From: Piper betle
Lineage: Eukaryota > Streptophyta > Magnoliopsida > Piperales > Piperaceae
Reading direction: 5' to 3'
NCBI GenBank assembly: GCA_033002965.1
Contig: JAURVB010002728.1
Location: forward strand, 185,442-249,441
DNA length: 64,000 nt
Shown: piece by piece, positions 10,759 through 23,279 of the stretch
Layout of the letters: the number at the start of each line of letters is the position of its first letter
Position numbering within the stretch: position 1 is the stretch's first letter
Position numbers and translations under genes: made by a program
The notes under the pieces: model-generated
What the model was told of the DNA's origin: nothing
The model's input: the letters and a program-made list of their open reading frames with translations, nothing else
Databases searched by the model: none

Positions 10759-13172
10759 CTAAATGGATAGCATCTGCCTCAAGTTAATGGGCTCCGCATA
10801 TTGCTCGGAGCCATCAAGAATTGCATCCACAAACAACTCATCGCCTTCTCTGTTAGATGGTAAAGATCCCAGAACACATGATCTCTTTCCATTGGAACAC
10901 TTGAAATTGGCAAGCATGGGATGTTAGCCCTCGACTCCCCTAGTCCACATCAAGCTGCTTTCACCTCCGCAAAACCTGCGAGTACACAGCCTACAGATCA
11001 GTTTCTAATAAAAATTGATGTCCATTTGGCTCTATTTAGTGAGTTTCTAGGTTTCGAAACCAATGAAAATCCTTGAATCGATAAGAATTTAATCAGATGC
11101 TATTTTAACTACTATTCATTCTAATCACTCTCAGAATTCTATTGCCATTAGTTTATGTTAGTCAATGTTTTGCAAAATCAATACCAACGGTGTTATGGGT
11201 TTACCATAAGCTGACGGGTTTTGGATGAAGTCCATGATCCCTGTAAGTGTTGAAGAAGGAATAGCTCATGTCCTTGTACGGCGCTTTCATTTCATCCAGC
11301 AATTGCTTGACTCCTTCATTGTACTTGACAGACCAATAGTTGGTCTCTGCTTTGCAGTCAAGACTTTTGTTCTCTAGCCTTTGAGAACGGCAGCATCCAA
11401 CTGCACCAGCTCCGACAAAGATTATCTTCCTTGCTCCCAAAATTGTAAATTCTCTGCAAACAACACATAAACATATATTTGTTAGCAGATATTGCTCTAC
11501 TAATGCTCTTATTGGATTAAGGTAGTAATTCAATATTGTAGCTTATCATCATTGGCTCCTTGAGCTTGGTCAATAAGGAATCGATGAATTGCTGCGGCGT
11601 GTACTCGGATCGAAGAGAGGAGTCATGTTCGAAGTACCCAAGCAAGTCGTTGCTTCCGATGACGACCCCAAAGAGCGAATTCCATAAATGCTTATGCGTC
11701 TGATCACTTCCTAAACGCTGGACTAGTTCTGCGCACGCTTCTGAGAAGTACTCTATTTACTTGTTCATTGAGATGGATACTCATTGAAATTAGCCAAATT
11801 TAAATTACAGTGACATCCTTACAGAAGGTCCAATGTACTTGAGTGACAATTCTACCCTAAGTTAGAAGCGTATAAATTTACCGTAAGACCTTAAAGTTAA
11901 CGAGGCTATAAAATAGAAAGATGGCCTCTTAGTATTTTTACCCGCGGATGTCGATACGCGTTATCACGGTTTGATACAGTTAGGTCTTTACAACTTGACC
12001 ATAGACTTATAATTCATTTATAGCACAATCCTATACTCGGGTAGAAGTTATAACATATGCTTTCTAATCTACTGGTTATCATGATAAAGAACATGAAAAT
12101 ATTACACATAAATAAATTGAGAAAAGTTTAAAACTTACAAAGATCTTGGCTGTGCCATCTATAATTCCGGCAACTCCAGATGCAAAGCTGACTCCGGTGA
12201 GAAAAGAATCAGTTTTGTTGGTGGCAGAGGCGAGAGAGGTACGGTGGTGAAGTTGGCAGACCTAGTCTCTCAGCTGCACCCATTTATTTAGTTGTAACTA
12301 ACATTAATATAATACGTCTGCCTAAAAAGTTGCACATAAACAAGATATATGTAAAAATTGTAAAGGTATAGATCTTGTATAAAGGCAAAAATCAGTTATT
12401 AATAATAGAAAAATGCACATAATCTGATAGACTGATAAAAGCTCAGTAATATATTTTATGATAAGAAAATCTTTTTATCTTGTGAATGAAAGATAATTTA
12501 GAAAAGTTGTTTTGAATGCTTCTAAGAAATATAGCACCTTGATTCAATTAACATGTCGCTTGTTGAGTTCGGAGAATCTGTGTTATAAATAAGTGGTGCC
12601 TAAATAACTGTTTTCTACCAAGTACCAAGTACCAACCAGTAAGAGTGGCAATATAAGAGTGAGACTAAGAGATAAGACTCCAAACAAAATGGAAAGGAAC
12701 CATCATCCAATCTACGCTCTCAAAAGTGAACCACATATTGCCAGATAACTTTCAACCACCACTGATAGGAGTTATTAATCCAGACTCATCATCGTTTACT
12801 AATTCTTACTAACAAAGGAAGCAAGTCGATAGATGACGAAGTTAACACAGTGATGACAATTGAAAGAGATTTACGTACCAAGAAAATCAGCAAAGTTTCT
12901 ACCAATGCAAAACCCCCGGTGGGCTTCTTCCCAGGGTAGTCGATGCCATTGTGAGGGTTGGCTTTGAGCGAGGACAGCTTCAAGTAATTGTTGTTGCTCA
13001 CATCCACCAAAGAGTCTCCAAACACATAGGCCGCAGAACAGTAGCGGAACTGCATGTTTTGAAGATCAACAAGAGGAGGAAGAAGAAGAAAGAGAGCTGC
13101 AAACTGAAGCTTAACTCGGCCTTGGCTCTCTTTCTCTTCATCAATATGATCAGGCTTGAGATATGGTGGCAC
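10759..13172 (-). pseudogene. GDSL esterase/lipase pseudogene
   Basis: The GDSL family of secreted plant hydrolases is recognisable in five exons: about 12879-13172, 12139-12273, about 11541-11768, 11205-11453 and 10759-10975. Visible landmarks are a hydrophobic leader, the block I nucleophile motif FGDSLVDVSNNN, GIDYPGKKPTG, LTGVSFASGVAG, the GSND oxyanion block, a degenerate form of the usual VGxGPIGC block, CGLG, and the catalytic Asp/His in DHVFWDLYH. It is broken many times: a one-base loss in exon 1 (A-run 12909-12912), a CT-dinucleotide loss in exon 2, an in-frame TAA in exon 3 (after MNK), a one-base gain in exon 4, and a TGA replacing the first Cys codon before CGLG plus another one-base loss in exon 5. 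The two nonsense substitutions cannot be explained by run-length error, so I call it a pseudogene. It neighbours another cell-wall-related gene on the same strand. Confidence 0.85.
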
Positions 13173-13802
13173 AGTGTGACGTAAAGTAGCCCTTTAAAAA
13201 GAGAAATTGTAAAGATGAGGACAAAGATGAATGGAAGCTGTGTGGGCTCACAAAGAGGACCGACAGGCTTGGACGTCCGAAGTGGATGAACTTCAAAGAT
13301 GTTGGGGAGAAGATGGATGAGAAGAACATAGATTAAAAATAATTAATAAAAAATAAAATTTTATTGAAAAGAAAATGGATGATCAAAAAGTCTTTTCCTT
13401 CTTTTTTTTTACTTTCCTACTATCCAAAAGTTGGCTCCATGTTATAAGATATAAAAAATAAGTTTAATACATAAGTACCCTTTGAGTTCATAATTATTAT
13501 ATCATATCCCATAAGTCCAATAAATTACAAATTACATCACTTTCTTACACCCCTTCTTAATTTGTAATTTTTATCATCTTTTTAAAAAAATCAAACTTGT
13601 CTTGAGTAAGAGCTTTTATAAACACATTAGCCATTTGTTCCTTAGTGTTGATAAACTTTAACTCAATTTCTCCTTTTTAATAAGATCTCTAATAAAGTAA
13701 TGTCTCAACTCAATATACTTCAAATTAATATAAAAAATAAGATTTTTGCTCATAGCAATAGCGGACATGTTATCACAAAACATTGTAGTTCCTCCATTTT
13801 GT
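13173..13802. other. Intergenic AT-rich stretch between GDSL pseudogene and copia relic
   Basis: The left part is the former GDSL promoter. The right part probably includes the 3' end of the copia element, but I could not define an LTR: no second copy of any terminal sequence was found in the window. Confidence 0.4.
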
Positions 13803-16110
13803 TCACACAAAAAATCTTTGAGAATTCTCCTTTAGCCAAATAGTTTTATACGCCGCACTTGTGATGGAAATATATTCGGCCTCACATGAAGATAATGCAA
13901 CCGTCTTTTGCTTCTTAGAAGACCATGATATAACCTTGCTTCCCAAGCTGAAAATATATCCTGATGTTCTCTTTCTATCATCTTGGCAACTGGCCCAATC
14001 ACTATCCGAATATCCAATCAATTTAGCCTCATTCTCAACTTAATACTGCACACCAAAATTCTTTGTTCTTTTTATATATCTCAAAATTCTCATAGTGACC
14101 GTCAAATGAGTTTTGCTAGGCTTGGCCATGTACCTTAAAACTACACTAACCGCATGCACAATGTTTGGTCTAATGTTTGTAAGATAAATCAAAGATCCAA
14201 CCAAACTTCTATATATTTGCTCATTTGTCAATTTATCACTATCATCTCTTTTCAATTTTTCATTCATTTCCATGAGTGTAGACATAGGCTTGCAATTGGA
14301 CATACTAAATCTTTTTAACAAATCATTCACATACTTTTCTTGAGAACTAAATATCTCACCTTCCTTTTGTTTTATTTGAATGCCAAGAAAATATCTCATA
14401 AGTCCCAAATCACCCATCTCATATTCATTCATCATGGTATTTTTGAAATTAATTAACATCTTATCACGATTGCTAGTGTATATCAAATCATCAACATATA
14501 AGCAAAACATGAGAAAGTTATTACCTTGTTTCTTCATATAGAGTGAGGGCTCACTTGAACTTTTATGTAATCCATTCCTCTTTAAGTAATTATCAATCTT
14601 GTTATTCCATGCTCTAGGTGCTTGTTTTAGGCAATATAGAATTTTCTTCAATTTGTACACCTTGTCTTCTTTCCCTTCAATCATATATCCTTGAGGTTAA
14701 TTCATATACATCTCTTCTTCCAACTCACTATTCAAAAAGACGATTTCACATCAAGTTGATATATTTATAGTCTCAATTGAGTTGTAATTGCTAGCATTGT
14801 TCTTATTGTTTTCATCCTTACAACTGGTGCAAATGTCTCATTGAAGTATCCTTTTGCAACAATCTTGCCTTGTGCTTTTGAATTAAACCATCTTCATTTA
14901 ACTTTGTTTATACACACATTTTAAACCAATCACATCTTTATCTTTTGGTTTTTCAACAAGCTATCATGTTTGATTCTTCTCAATCATCTTCATTTCTTCA
15001 TCCATAGCCCGTATCCATTCCTTGTGTTTTATAGCTTCATCAAAGTATTGAAGCTCAAATGCAAAAAAACAACATTAGATTCTATGATTTCTTGTAAAGA
15101 ACGCACCCTTTTCTGAGGAGAATTTGCATGAATATCATCCGGCCTTACTTGTCACTTTCTTTGTTGTGTATTAATAGGTGGTGGTGAGTAAGATGAACTT
15201 GGTATATCTCTATATTATTTAACAACTTCATTGATAGGTAGTATGCCACCTTTTGCTTCTTTTTCTACTTCTACACATGGTCTCTTCAAATGGGCTTCCC
15301 TATCACACATTTTTCATATCTTATTTTCATCAAAGATCACATCTCTTAAAATTACCAACTTATTGGTTTTGAGTTTTAATAGACTATAGCCTTTATATTC
15401 TTCACAATATCCAATAAAAGAAATTTCTCACCTTTTTCATCAAATTTCCTTGTCTTTTGTGATAGAATATGAGCATATGCAATACATTTAAAAATACTCA
15501 AAGTACTCATTTCGGGTTTTCTCTTATGTCAAGCTTCAAATAGAGTCTTATTTTCGACCGCTTTGATAAGACATCTATTGAGAATATAGACCGTTGTATT
15601 TATCGCCTCCACCCAAAATTTATATAGGAGGTTCTTGTGTGCTAACATGCACCTAGCCGTTTCAAAAAAGGTTCTATTCCTCCTTTCTACTACACCATTT
15701 TATTGAGGCATGTAACTCATAGTTAACTCAAAGTACTCATTTTGGGTTTTCTCTTGTGTTAAGCTTCAAATGGAGTCTTATTTTCGACTGCCTTGATAAG
15801 ACATCTATTGAGAATATAGACCGTGGTATTTACCGCCTCCACCCAAAATTTATATAAGAGGTTCTTGTGTACTAACATGCACCTAGCCATTTCAAAAACG
15901 GTTCTATTCTTCCTTTCTACTACACCATTTTATTGAGGCATGTAACTCATAGTTAACTCCCTTCTTATACCATTGTACTTATAAAAGTTTTAAAACTCCT
16001 TTGAATTGAATTTTTCACCTTTATCAGTCTTCAAAGCTTTTAAATAAAGTCCGCTTTGTTTTTCAACCATTGCTTTAAATTCTAATGGCAGTTGCTTTTT
16101 TGTCCTGGCC
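13803..16110 (-). mobile_element. Truncated Ty1/copia retrotransposon (integrase to RNase H)
   Basis: Reading on the minus strand, a decayed integrase region (about 16110-14700) precedes reverse transcriptase at 14684-14040 and RNase H at 14021-13803. RT landmarks include LKQAPRAW, the intact catalytic box YVDDLIYTSN, MRYFLGIQI and SLVGSLIYLTNIRPNI; RNase H shows YSDSDWASCQDDRKRTSGY and ALSSCEAEYI. A stop separates RT from RNase H and many stops break the integrase part. Neither gag, protease nor paired LTRs are visible, so this is a 5'-truncated, inactive copy. A 230-bp tandem duplication lies inside the integrase part. It sits between the GDSL pseudogene and an unassigned region. Confidence 0.9.
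15501..15960. repeat. 230-bp tandem duplication within the copia integrase region
   Basis: Copy 1 at 15501-15730 and copy 2 at 15731-15960 begin with the same AAGTACTCATTT and end with AGTTAACTC; they differ at scattered positions (roughly 5 to 7 percent by eye). It is a segmental duplication private to this element and not a normal feature of copia. Confidence 0.85.
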
Positions 16111-17108
16111 AACACACTAAAAAAATATCAACCACAAAAAATAAATAATATTTCTTATATAAGAGAAAGGATGTAATAAAAATAAATACGATTTAAAATT
16201 TAGAAGTAATCAAATTACACTCCGGCACCCTTTGAACTAAGGGGAGATTTTTGGTAGATTACTTATCCTGAGGACGACTGAGAGAAATGGTTGGGCAATA
16301 TGCTTTTGCACCTCTGAAAAATAAAATTTCATCTTTCACCTGCTATTGATAGTCAAAAGAAAGAAAGATACCGCATGATAAGGTTCATAAGTGAATACCA
16401 TGAGGAAAAAAGCGAAGAATTGAAAGACATGTAAAAAAGACGAAGCATTTATACCTTTAAGCTACATCCCCTTATACACTAGTAAATGAAGACGTCATCA
16501 TTACCTAGTGTAAGAGAATTATCAAAGAAATCAAGGTACCACACTATACTTAAAGATTTCGTACATATGGAAACAAGTATAGGACGAGTTATGGAGAAAG
16601 AATGTGGTCATTTGTTTTTTACTGTCATTTTAACCTCTGATAGAAGTAGAGGTTGTGTTATGCCGCCCATCGAAGAAACCTTATATAATGAAAGTCAGTA
16701 CGTCAATATTTGTGATCCGAAGAGATCATACTAATTTTTAATTTTTATTTTTAACTTTTATAAAAGGTGCCCAATTCAGGTTCTGCCGCCGGGAGCGTGG
16801 CTTGCAAGCCGGTTCCCCAAGGCGCCATCCTCTGCCCAGTCGTCGTGTTAGAAAGAACATGACTGTATATTGTTTGTAGGGCAAGTGAAATGTCAGCCAA
16901 CGGTAAAAAAAATTATTGATGGCCATTCCAACTATGAGATCCGGCCAGGTGTAACAGGAAGTAACTGCCCCTTAGCCAGGCCTCTTGCCCGGTGTTTAGA
17001 TTGGCCATCGCTACCTTTCCCCAATTTTTTTTTAAGGTTTGATCTGGCCTTCCTTGTGAGCAGACACACAAGATTTAGTTAGGCAGTGCTAAACTTTCAC
17101 AAACTTTT

Positions 17109-17156
<48 letters not shown>

Positions 17157-17338
17157 TATTTTTATATAAATAATAAATATTTATTTATTTTTGTCAAAAT
17201 ATTTATACGGTTAAAATAATAAATAAAAAATTTGTAAATAAAAAAATACTTATATACTTATAAAATTTAAGATAAAAAATGTATAAAAAATCTAAATTAA
17301 GTAAATAATATCAAGGAAACCGTTTGTTTATATATAAC
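16111..17338. other. Unassigned intergenic region with a (TA)n array
   Basis: No recognisable gene. A perfect (TA)n tract occupies about 17114-17149 and the bases after it are nearly pure A/T to about 17330. A GC-richer patch at 16770-16850 has no identified relative in the window. Confidence 0.4.
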
Positions 17339-17872
17339 TAGGGTTGTTAATTGAGCGAGCCAGCTCGTGAGCATTTAACATTTGGCTCGGCTTAACTTGA
17401 CTCGAAACTCGATATTTAAATGCTCGACTCGAACTCGAATCTTACGAGCCAAGCTTGAGCAAGGTCGTGTTCGACTCGACTCGACTCGGTTATAACTCGA
17501 AATCGACTTGTAACTCGACTCGATAAAATAATATAATAATATAGTCTTTATATTATATTATATTATATAATATATATATATGCAATATAATAACAAAGAA
17601 GCAAGATAGTTGAGATGGTAAGTCAAGGTTGTGGGTTCAAACCACATTGGCCTCTTTTTTTTTAATGGCGAACGAGCTCATAAAAATTAAGCATTTTAAG
17701 TATATTCGAGTACGAGTCGAGTTCGAACACATAAAAGATATTCGAGTCGAACTTGAACATGTATGTCCAAAACTCGTTCGATCTCGAGTCGAGTTCGAAC
17801 GAGTTTCGAACTATTCAAGCCGAGTTCAAACATATGTTGAGCTCGGCTCGCTCACTCAATTAACACCCCCTA
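17339..17872. mobile_element. CTCGA-rich terminal-inverted-repeat element (hAT-like or MITE)
   Basis: The left end TAGGGTTGTTAATTGAGCGAG is mirrored by the right end, whose reverse complement begins TAGGGGGTGTTAATTGAG. Both subterminal zones are packed with CTCGA, TCGAG and GAACTCG motifs of the kind that bind transposase in hAT elements. There is no transposase frame, so it is non-autonomous. The 8 bases flanking the two ends do not match, so the target duplication is lost or the boundary is slightly wrong. The middle includes a tRNA-like segment at about 17607-17650. Confidence 0.55.
17607..17650 (+). other. tRNA/SINE-like A-box and B-box segment
   Basis: AGTTGAGATGGTAAG followed after a short gap by GTGGGTTCAAACCAC resembles the split RNA polymerase III promoter of tRNA genes and plant SINE heads. 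There is no acceptor stem or full cloverleaf, so it is not called as a tRNA gene. Confidence 0.3.
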
Positions 17873-18146
17873 CCCAGAACAACACGGAAAAAAAACAAAA
17901 AACAGCGGTGTTGAAATACGTATACAAGCTTTGGGAGGGGGGAATCCCGAATCCGAATGCAACTATACAAAGTGCGTGCCAAGTGTCCGTTTATTTGTCC
18001 GAAACGTTTGATCGTACCAACTACCTATAGCCCCGATCGGCGCCGGGGCTGGTTTGTGCCTATCTCGGCAGTCGTCTCCGGCGATCGAAGAGAAGCCATT
18101 CCCATCCCCACCGGCATTTCGAAATCTCTCCTTCCTCTTCAAAGTC

Positions 18147-21100
18147 ATGAATAGGTTCTTTTTCTTTTCTTTTTTGGCTTTGTTTTTGGTCATTTTTAGA
18201 GTTTATTGGTACAATCCGCCTCAAAGTTAAACAGAACTACTTGTTGGGTTAGTGGAGATGGGTGATAAAATTGTTGCGAAAATAAGATTGTTGCAAATTG
18301 TTGGGTCTAATTGTTTATTCTGCACTGTGAAATAAAATAGCATGGCACCGTTTCGGGATTATTCGTGGCTGGAAATTGTTTTAAGATTTTTCATCTTGTA
18401 CATTTTTTTATTAATTGAATTGGGTGCAGGTTGATAGCGAAAAAGGTTTTGAATGGGTTTCACGGAGTAAATGTGCGGGGGAGGACCTTGTGCAGTGATG
18501 CTGCTGCTGCTGCGCGGTTATCCGGGGCTTGTTCTCATGACCACTTTGATCATGTATGCATCATTTTATTCTATTCTCACTTCATTCTTACTTGATAATA
18601 TATAAATGCGTTGAGTTGGTGATTAACTGTATCTTGTTAGACTTGTCCTGTTAATGCCATTTATTAAGTCATAATGAAGACAAATAAATCCTGAAAATTT
18701 TTTTTATCACTTTTTGTTTTAGCCGGAAAACAGGATTGGCACAATAGACAATGAAGATCATCATGATATTGCTATTGTTGGAGGAGGCATGGTGGGATTG
18801 GCTCTTGCTTGTGCTCTGTGTACGTGTGACCTGGAAAACTTTCATTTTATGCTGTTTCGAAAATTCATTTTAATAACCTTCTATATGCAAAGCCCATTCA
18901 ATGTGGATTACGGTTATTGCTAGGTGATCATTTGTTGTAATTTTTAATAAGAGAAAACTAGTGATACCTCAAATCATTTGTTGTAATTTTTAATTCAAGG
19001 AGCTTATATCAGGTGGTCTTGATCATGCTTTCTAATGCGGTCATATTTCGTGTTTGTGGCATATCATGTAGTTTTGTTTACTGGGTGATATCTTAAGTTG
19101 GTTCTGTATGAATCAAAGGTTTTTCATAGGCACTGGAGTTATGCTAGAAATGTTATTCAGCTCCTGTGTGACCTGTGGAAGAAGTGACTTCTATAACATT
19201 TTGCTGTGTAAGATTAGTAATCCTCTATGTGCTGGGCAGCTGGAGTTGAAGTTGTAATATATGCCCTCCAAAATCATTCTTAAAATTGTAACGCTTCCAA
19301 GGAAGTCGGTCTCGTACAATAGAATTTTTTTTTTACATTCAACTTGGCTGTCTTAAAAGCAACTTATGTTTCATTGCTATATGATGGTAGCTACTCTGAC
19401 TGAATACATTGTTCCAGAAGGCATTGATATCCTTTGCTTAATATTTATTCATATTATTCTGTACTAAAAGAGGAATCCAAATTATTGAAGTGCTAAAAAT
19501 ACTGCTGGTTCTTTCATTGTTTATGTGCTTTATGGTTTTTCAGTTATTTAAATTATTGTTCCTCTTGTCTTAGTTTTACTTCATAGAATTCTAAAAATTC
19601 TTAGTGAAACCGTGCAAATAATCATTTCCCTTGCAGCAAGCATGCCACTTACAAAACAACTGAGTGTTGCCATTCTTGATAGCAATCCTTTATTAACCTC
19701 AAAAGTGTCCAATAAAAGGAGTGATCTGCCTGATCCTAGAGTCAGTACAGTGACTCCAGCTACCATTTCCTTTTTTAAAGGTACGGTATAGTTGGAAGAT
19801 GAGATAGTTTGGTAAGGAATGCATGAACTTGACATAGAAACGCCATACAAATGGATGTTGCAGTATCATTTTTTGCCTCATTTTTAGTCTAAAGATTTTG
19901 TGAAGGCTACATCTCTTTTTAACTGAAATATGATAGTCCTTTGAGAGTGATATTTTTTTGGTTAACTTGTATTTGCATCTGCTGCTTTCTGAGTTCTCAT
20001 TTTTTATTATTCTTAGTGTATGTTCAAATCTTGCCCTTTGACAGAGACAATTCATTCCTTGGATGTGACAAATTGATGTAAATGCTGCAGATATTGGTGC
20101 ATGGCAATATGTTGAACACCAACGGCATGCATACTTTGACGAGATGCAGGTTTTTATGTTAATCTTTGATGCATGGACTAATCTATATAATATGGCAGTT
20201 ATAGATTCAATAATTGCCCAATTTCTTTTTGTATTTAGGTTTGGGATTACACTGGACTGGGTTACACAAGGTACAATGCCAGTGATGTGGGTAAAGAGGC
20301 TCTAGGGTAAGTAGAAGCCACTTTTGAGAACTGAATTAGGTGCTCCTTTTTTACCCTCATGGCGTATCGTGGATTATTCATTTATTTGCTTGAATTTTTA
20401 CTATAGCTGTGTTGTGGAGAATAAGGTGCTTCTCAATTCCTTGCTGACGCGCTTGCAGGTACTTTTTTGTTTACAAGTAGGCATATCTTTTCAACTGTCC
20501 TCGTAAATTAAATTCGCATATCTTTTCATCTTTCCTTATAAATTAAATTTCATGACTTAATTATAATCTCTTTATCATGTACAAAACAATTCTTGGCATC
20601 CTTGATGGTAGAAAATTTGACAATTGAAACACAATTTCATGTGTCCTATGATATAAAACCTTTTTATTCTTATTTTTCCATCTCAATAAACTTGACATCT
20701 ACTACTAGAGTATGAGTTTTGCCATTATTGCAGTTCAACATTTACCTTGATAAATCTGCAATGAACAGGGAAATAATGATTTTGAGAAGGTGTTTTATCC
20801 GGCAAGGTTGTCTACAATGGTTATACCATCCCATTCCTCAGCTGCAGAGAATACTCCCAATTCGAATCATCCTGGACGTCTTGCCAAGTTGGAACTTAGC
20901 AATGGCAAAAATATTTATGCAAAGTTGGTGGTAACAATCCTAAGCCCTTCTGATGATGTAAAATTTATTATGTCCTTGTGTATTCATACAAAATATCTGG
21001 GCAAGATGTCAACGAGAGATAGAATAGCATTTTCCCTTATCCCAGATTTTTGTTTACCCTGTTTGTGGAGTTGAGTAGGAAGATACATCTTATGCCTCAT

Positions 21101-22299
21101 ACTGTCGATTTTCTTGTTGATACTTCTGAAGGTTTTTACTACGACATTGAAATTTTGAAGACGAATATTGAATACACAATTTTCAGATTGGTGCAGATGG
21201 TTCAAAATCCCGCGTAAGAGAGATAACTGCTATTAAAACAACTGGCTGGAACTATCCACAACATGCAGTCATCTGCACCGTCGAGCATGCCACTAAAAAC
21301 CAGTGTGCATGGCAGAGGTTTTTACCTTCTGGACCCATTGCTTTGTTACCTATTGGTGATCATTTTAGCAACATTGTGTGGACCATGAAACCAGAAGAGG
21401 CTTCCAATCACAAGTCAATGAGCGAGGATGAGTTTGTCAGCTCTGTAAACAATGCTCTGGATCATGGGTATGGTCCTCATCCGACGTCAATAATTCTTGG
21501 CAGTCTTGGAGATAGGTTCGCTCAACTTGTTGGATCAACTCCTCCCTCGGTAAATCAAAACTTTGTGGCTCCACCAAAAGTGATGTGTGTTGTTTCTCCA
21601 AGGATGGCATTTCCTCTGTCATTGATGCATGCCAATGATTATGCATCGTATCGTGTGGCACTTGTCGGTGATGCGGCGCATACTGTTCATCCGTTAGCAG
21701 GGCAAGGTGTCAACCTTGGTTTTGGTGATGCTCATACTCTTTCAAAGATCATTGCTGAAGGCATCCTGGTTGGTTCTGACATTGGCGAGGTATGTGTATG
21801 GCAACATTTCTGTTCTTAGAGATAATGATATTTTGCGCGTTGAAAACTTGTGGATACAAGAATTTGACAGTGGGTGTGGGGTAAAGATTTTTTAGAGTAA
21901 TGGCTTGGGTAGTGTAGCATTGTTTTTATCAGCTTATCCCCCGTGTGATCACATCAATGACATTTAAAGTTGTCAAAATAGTGATATTACTGCTGCATGA
22001 AATCATTCTTTATCCTGAATTGTGTAAAAAAGCTTCCATGCTCCATACACATTGATATATTTTTTACAAATATTTTGAATTAGGTTTCGTTGTTAAAGAA
22101 GTACGAGAAAGAAAGAAAGATTGCAAATGTGGCAATGATGGCAATCCTGGATGGTTTTCAGAAGTTGTTTTCTGTCGATCTTGGTCCTGTCAATCTCATT
22201 AGAGCTGCAGCTTTCCATGGTGCTCAATACATTGGACCTCTCAAGAGAAACATAATATCATATGCTCTGGGAGAGCCAAAATGGGCGCTATTTACATGA
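18147..22299 (+). CDS. COQ6: COQ6 ubiquinone biosynthesis FAD-dependent monooxygenase, mitochondrial
   Basis: COQ6 is a flavin monooxygenase that hydroxylates the C5 position of the ubiquinone ring precursor in the mitochondrial coenzyme Q complex. Ten exons: 18147-18154, 18430-18553, 18723-18819, 19637-19780, 20091-20149, 20239-20306, 20407-20458, 20769-20930, 21187-21789, 22084-22299; all phases agree and no stop interrupts the 510-residue product. The first exon supplies only eight coding bases. The N-terminus (MNRLIAKKVL and following) is basic and Arg/Ala-rich, as expected of a mitochondrial presequence. The FAD dinucleotide fold is seen in DIAIVGGGMVGLALA, the DG motif in GADGSKSRVRE, and the flavin GD motif in VALVGDAAHTVHPLAGQGVN. 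VCTVEH- and TGWNY-like segments also match the family. Intact and probably functional. Confidence 0.95.
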
Positions 22300-23279
22300 T
22301 AAGAAAAACGTGTTGTTTTGCAGCTTTCCAGAACAGGGAGCACTTTCACTCTTCTCCGGATATAATGTGAACTACCTTTCATGATAAATGTTGCATACAG
22401 AGAAATATAGTTGCATAGGCGTCGGCCAGTTTCTCAAGTTGTTTTTTCTTGTTTGAAGTGTTCTTAAGTTGTGATTTGTGAGTTAGTGGATGTGAGATTT
22501 TGGCGCATTGACCATTTCCTCTCCTTTCTCCTTCTGTTGGAAAATATGTGGGGCATTAAAAATCTAGAGTAGAAAGAAAGAGTTTTGACGGTGGTATGTT
22601 AGTCATTGCTCGCATGTGTTATTCTAATCGAGAAGAAACTGTAATTCTTTGGGTTCATGTGAAATCTAAAGAAGGCGTCAATTTTAGATGACGCCGGGCT
22701 GATTTGACTGTCCAACTCCCATGAAAAGAATACCTTTTTTTTATAAAAAATCGAAATTTAAAAACAGTGTGTTTACGATGAGTTGCATGACACATGGGAC
22801 GATACCTCAATGTGTGGTGCACAATTTTGGCTCTTTATGCTAGTGAGTTTTAATATAATTAGTTCATATTTGGTTTTTTTAAGCAGTAATGTTTGCCCAT
22901 CTATTCAATTAATGATGGAGGATTCTAACTTTGAAGCTTTAAAACTTTGTAATATAAGGCAAACTTTAAGTAAATAATTAGATAATTAGCCATCGATGAC
23001 CAGATTGATGGTTGATTTTATTCAATAAAAAGCCAACCTATTAATTACAATTTTGGAAAGAGGTGAGCTTCGGCTTCAACATCTTCCTATCGTTATTCAC
23101 CTTACCATTAATTTTGATTTTTACTGGATTGGAACCCATGCATATCCGACTCTTTGTTCAAACACATAAATAATGAAGGTTAAGAGATTATAATATCCAC
23201 TCATATCGCGTAGTACTTTTATTATTGCTCATTGGACATAACACATAATAATTATCAAGAATTCTATATGGATAAAAGG
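22300..23279. other. Intergenic between COQ6 and first glycine-rich protein gene
   Basis: This is AT-rich and contains the COQ6 3' UTR on the left and the 3' end of the convergent glycine-rich protein gene on the right. No other feature is seen. Confidence 0.5.

Noticed and set aside
17607..17650. tRNA gene
   Set aside because: A-box and B-box-like motifs are present, but there is no acceptor stem or anticodon arm that folds.
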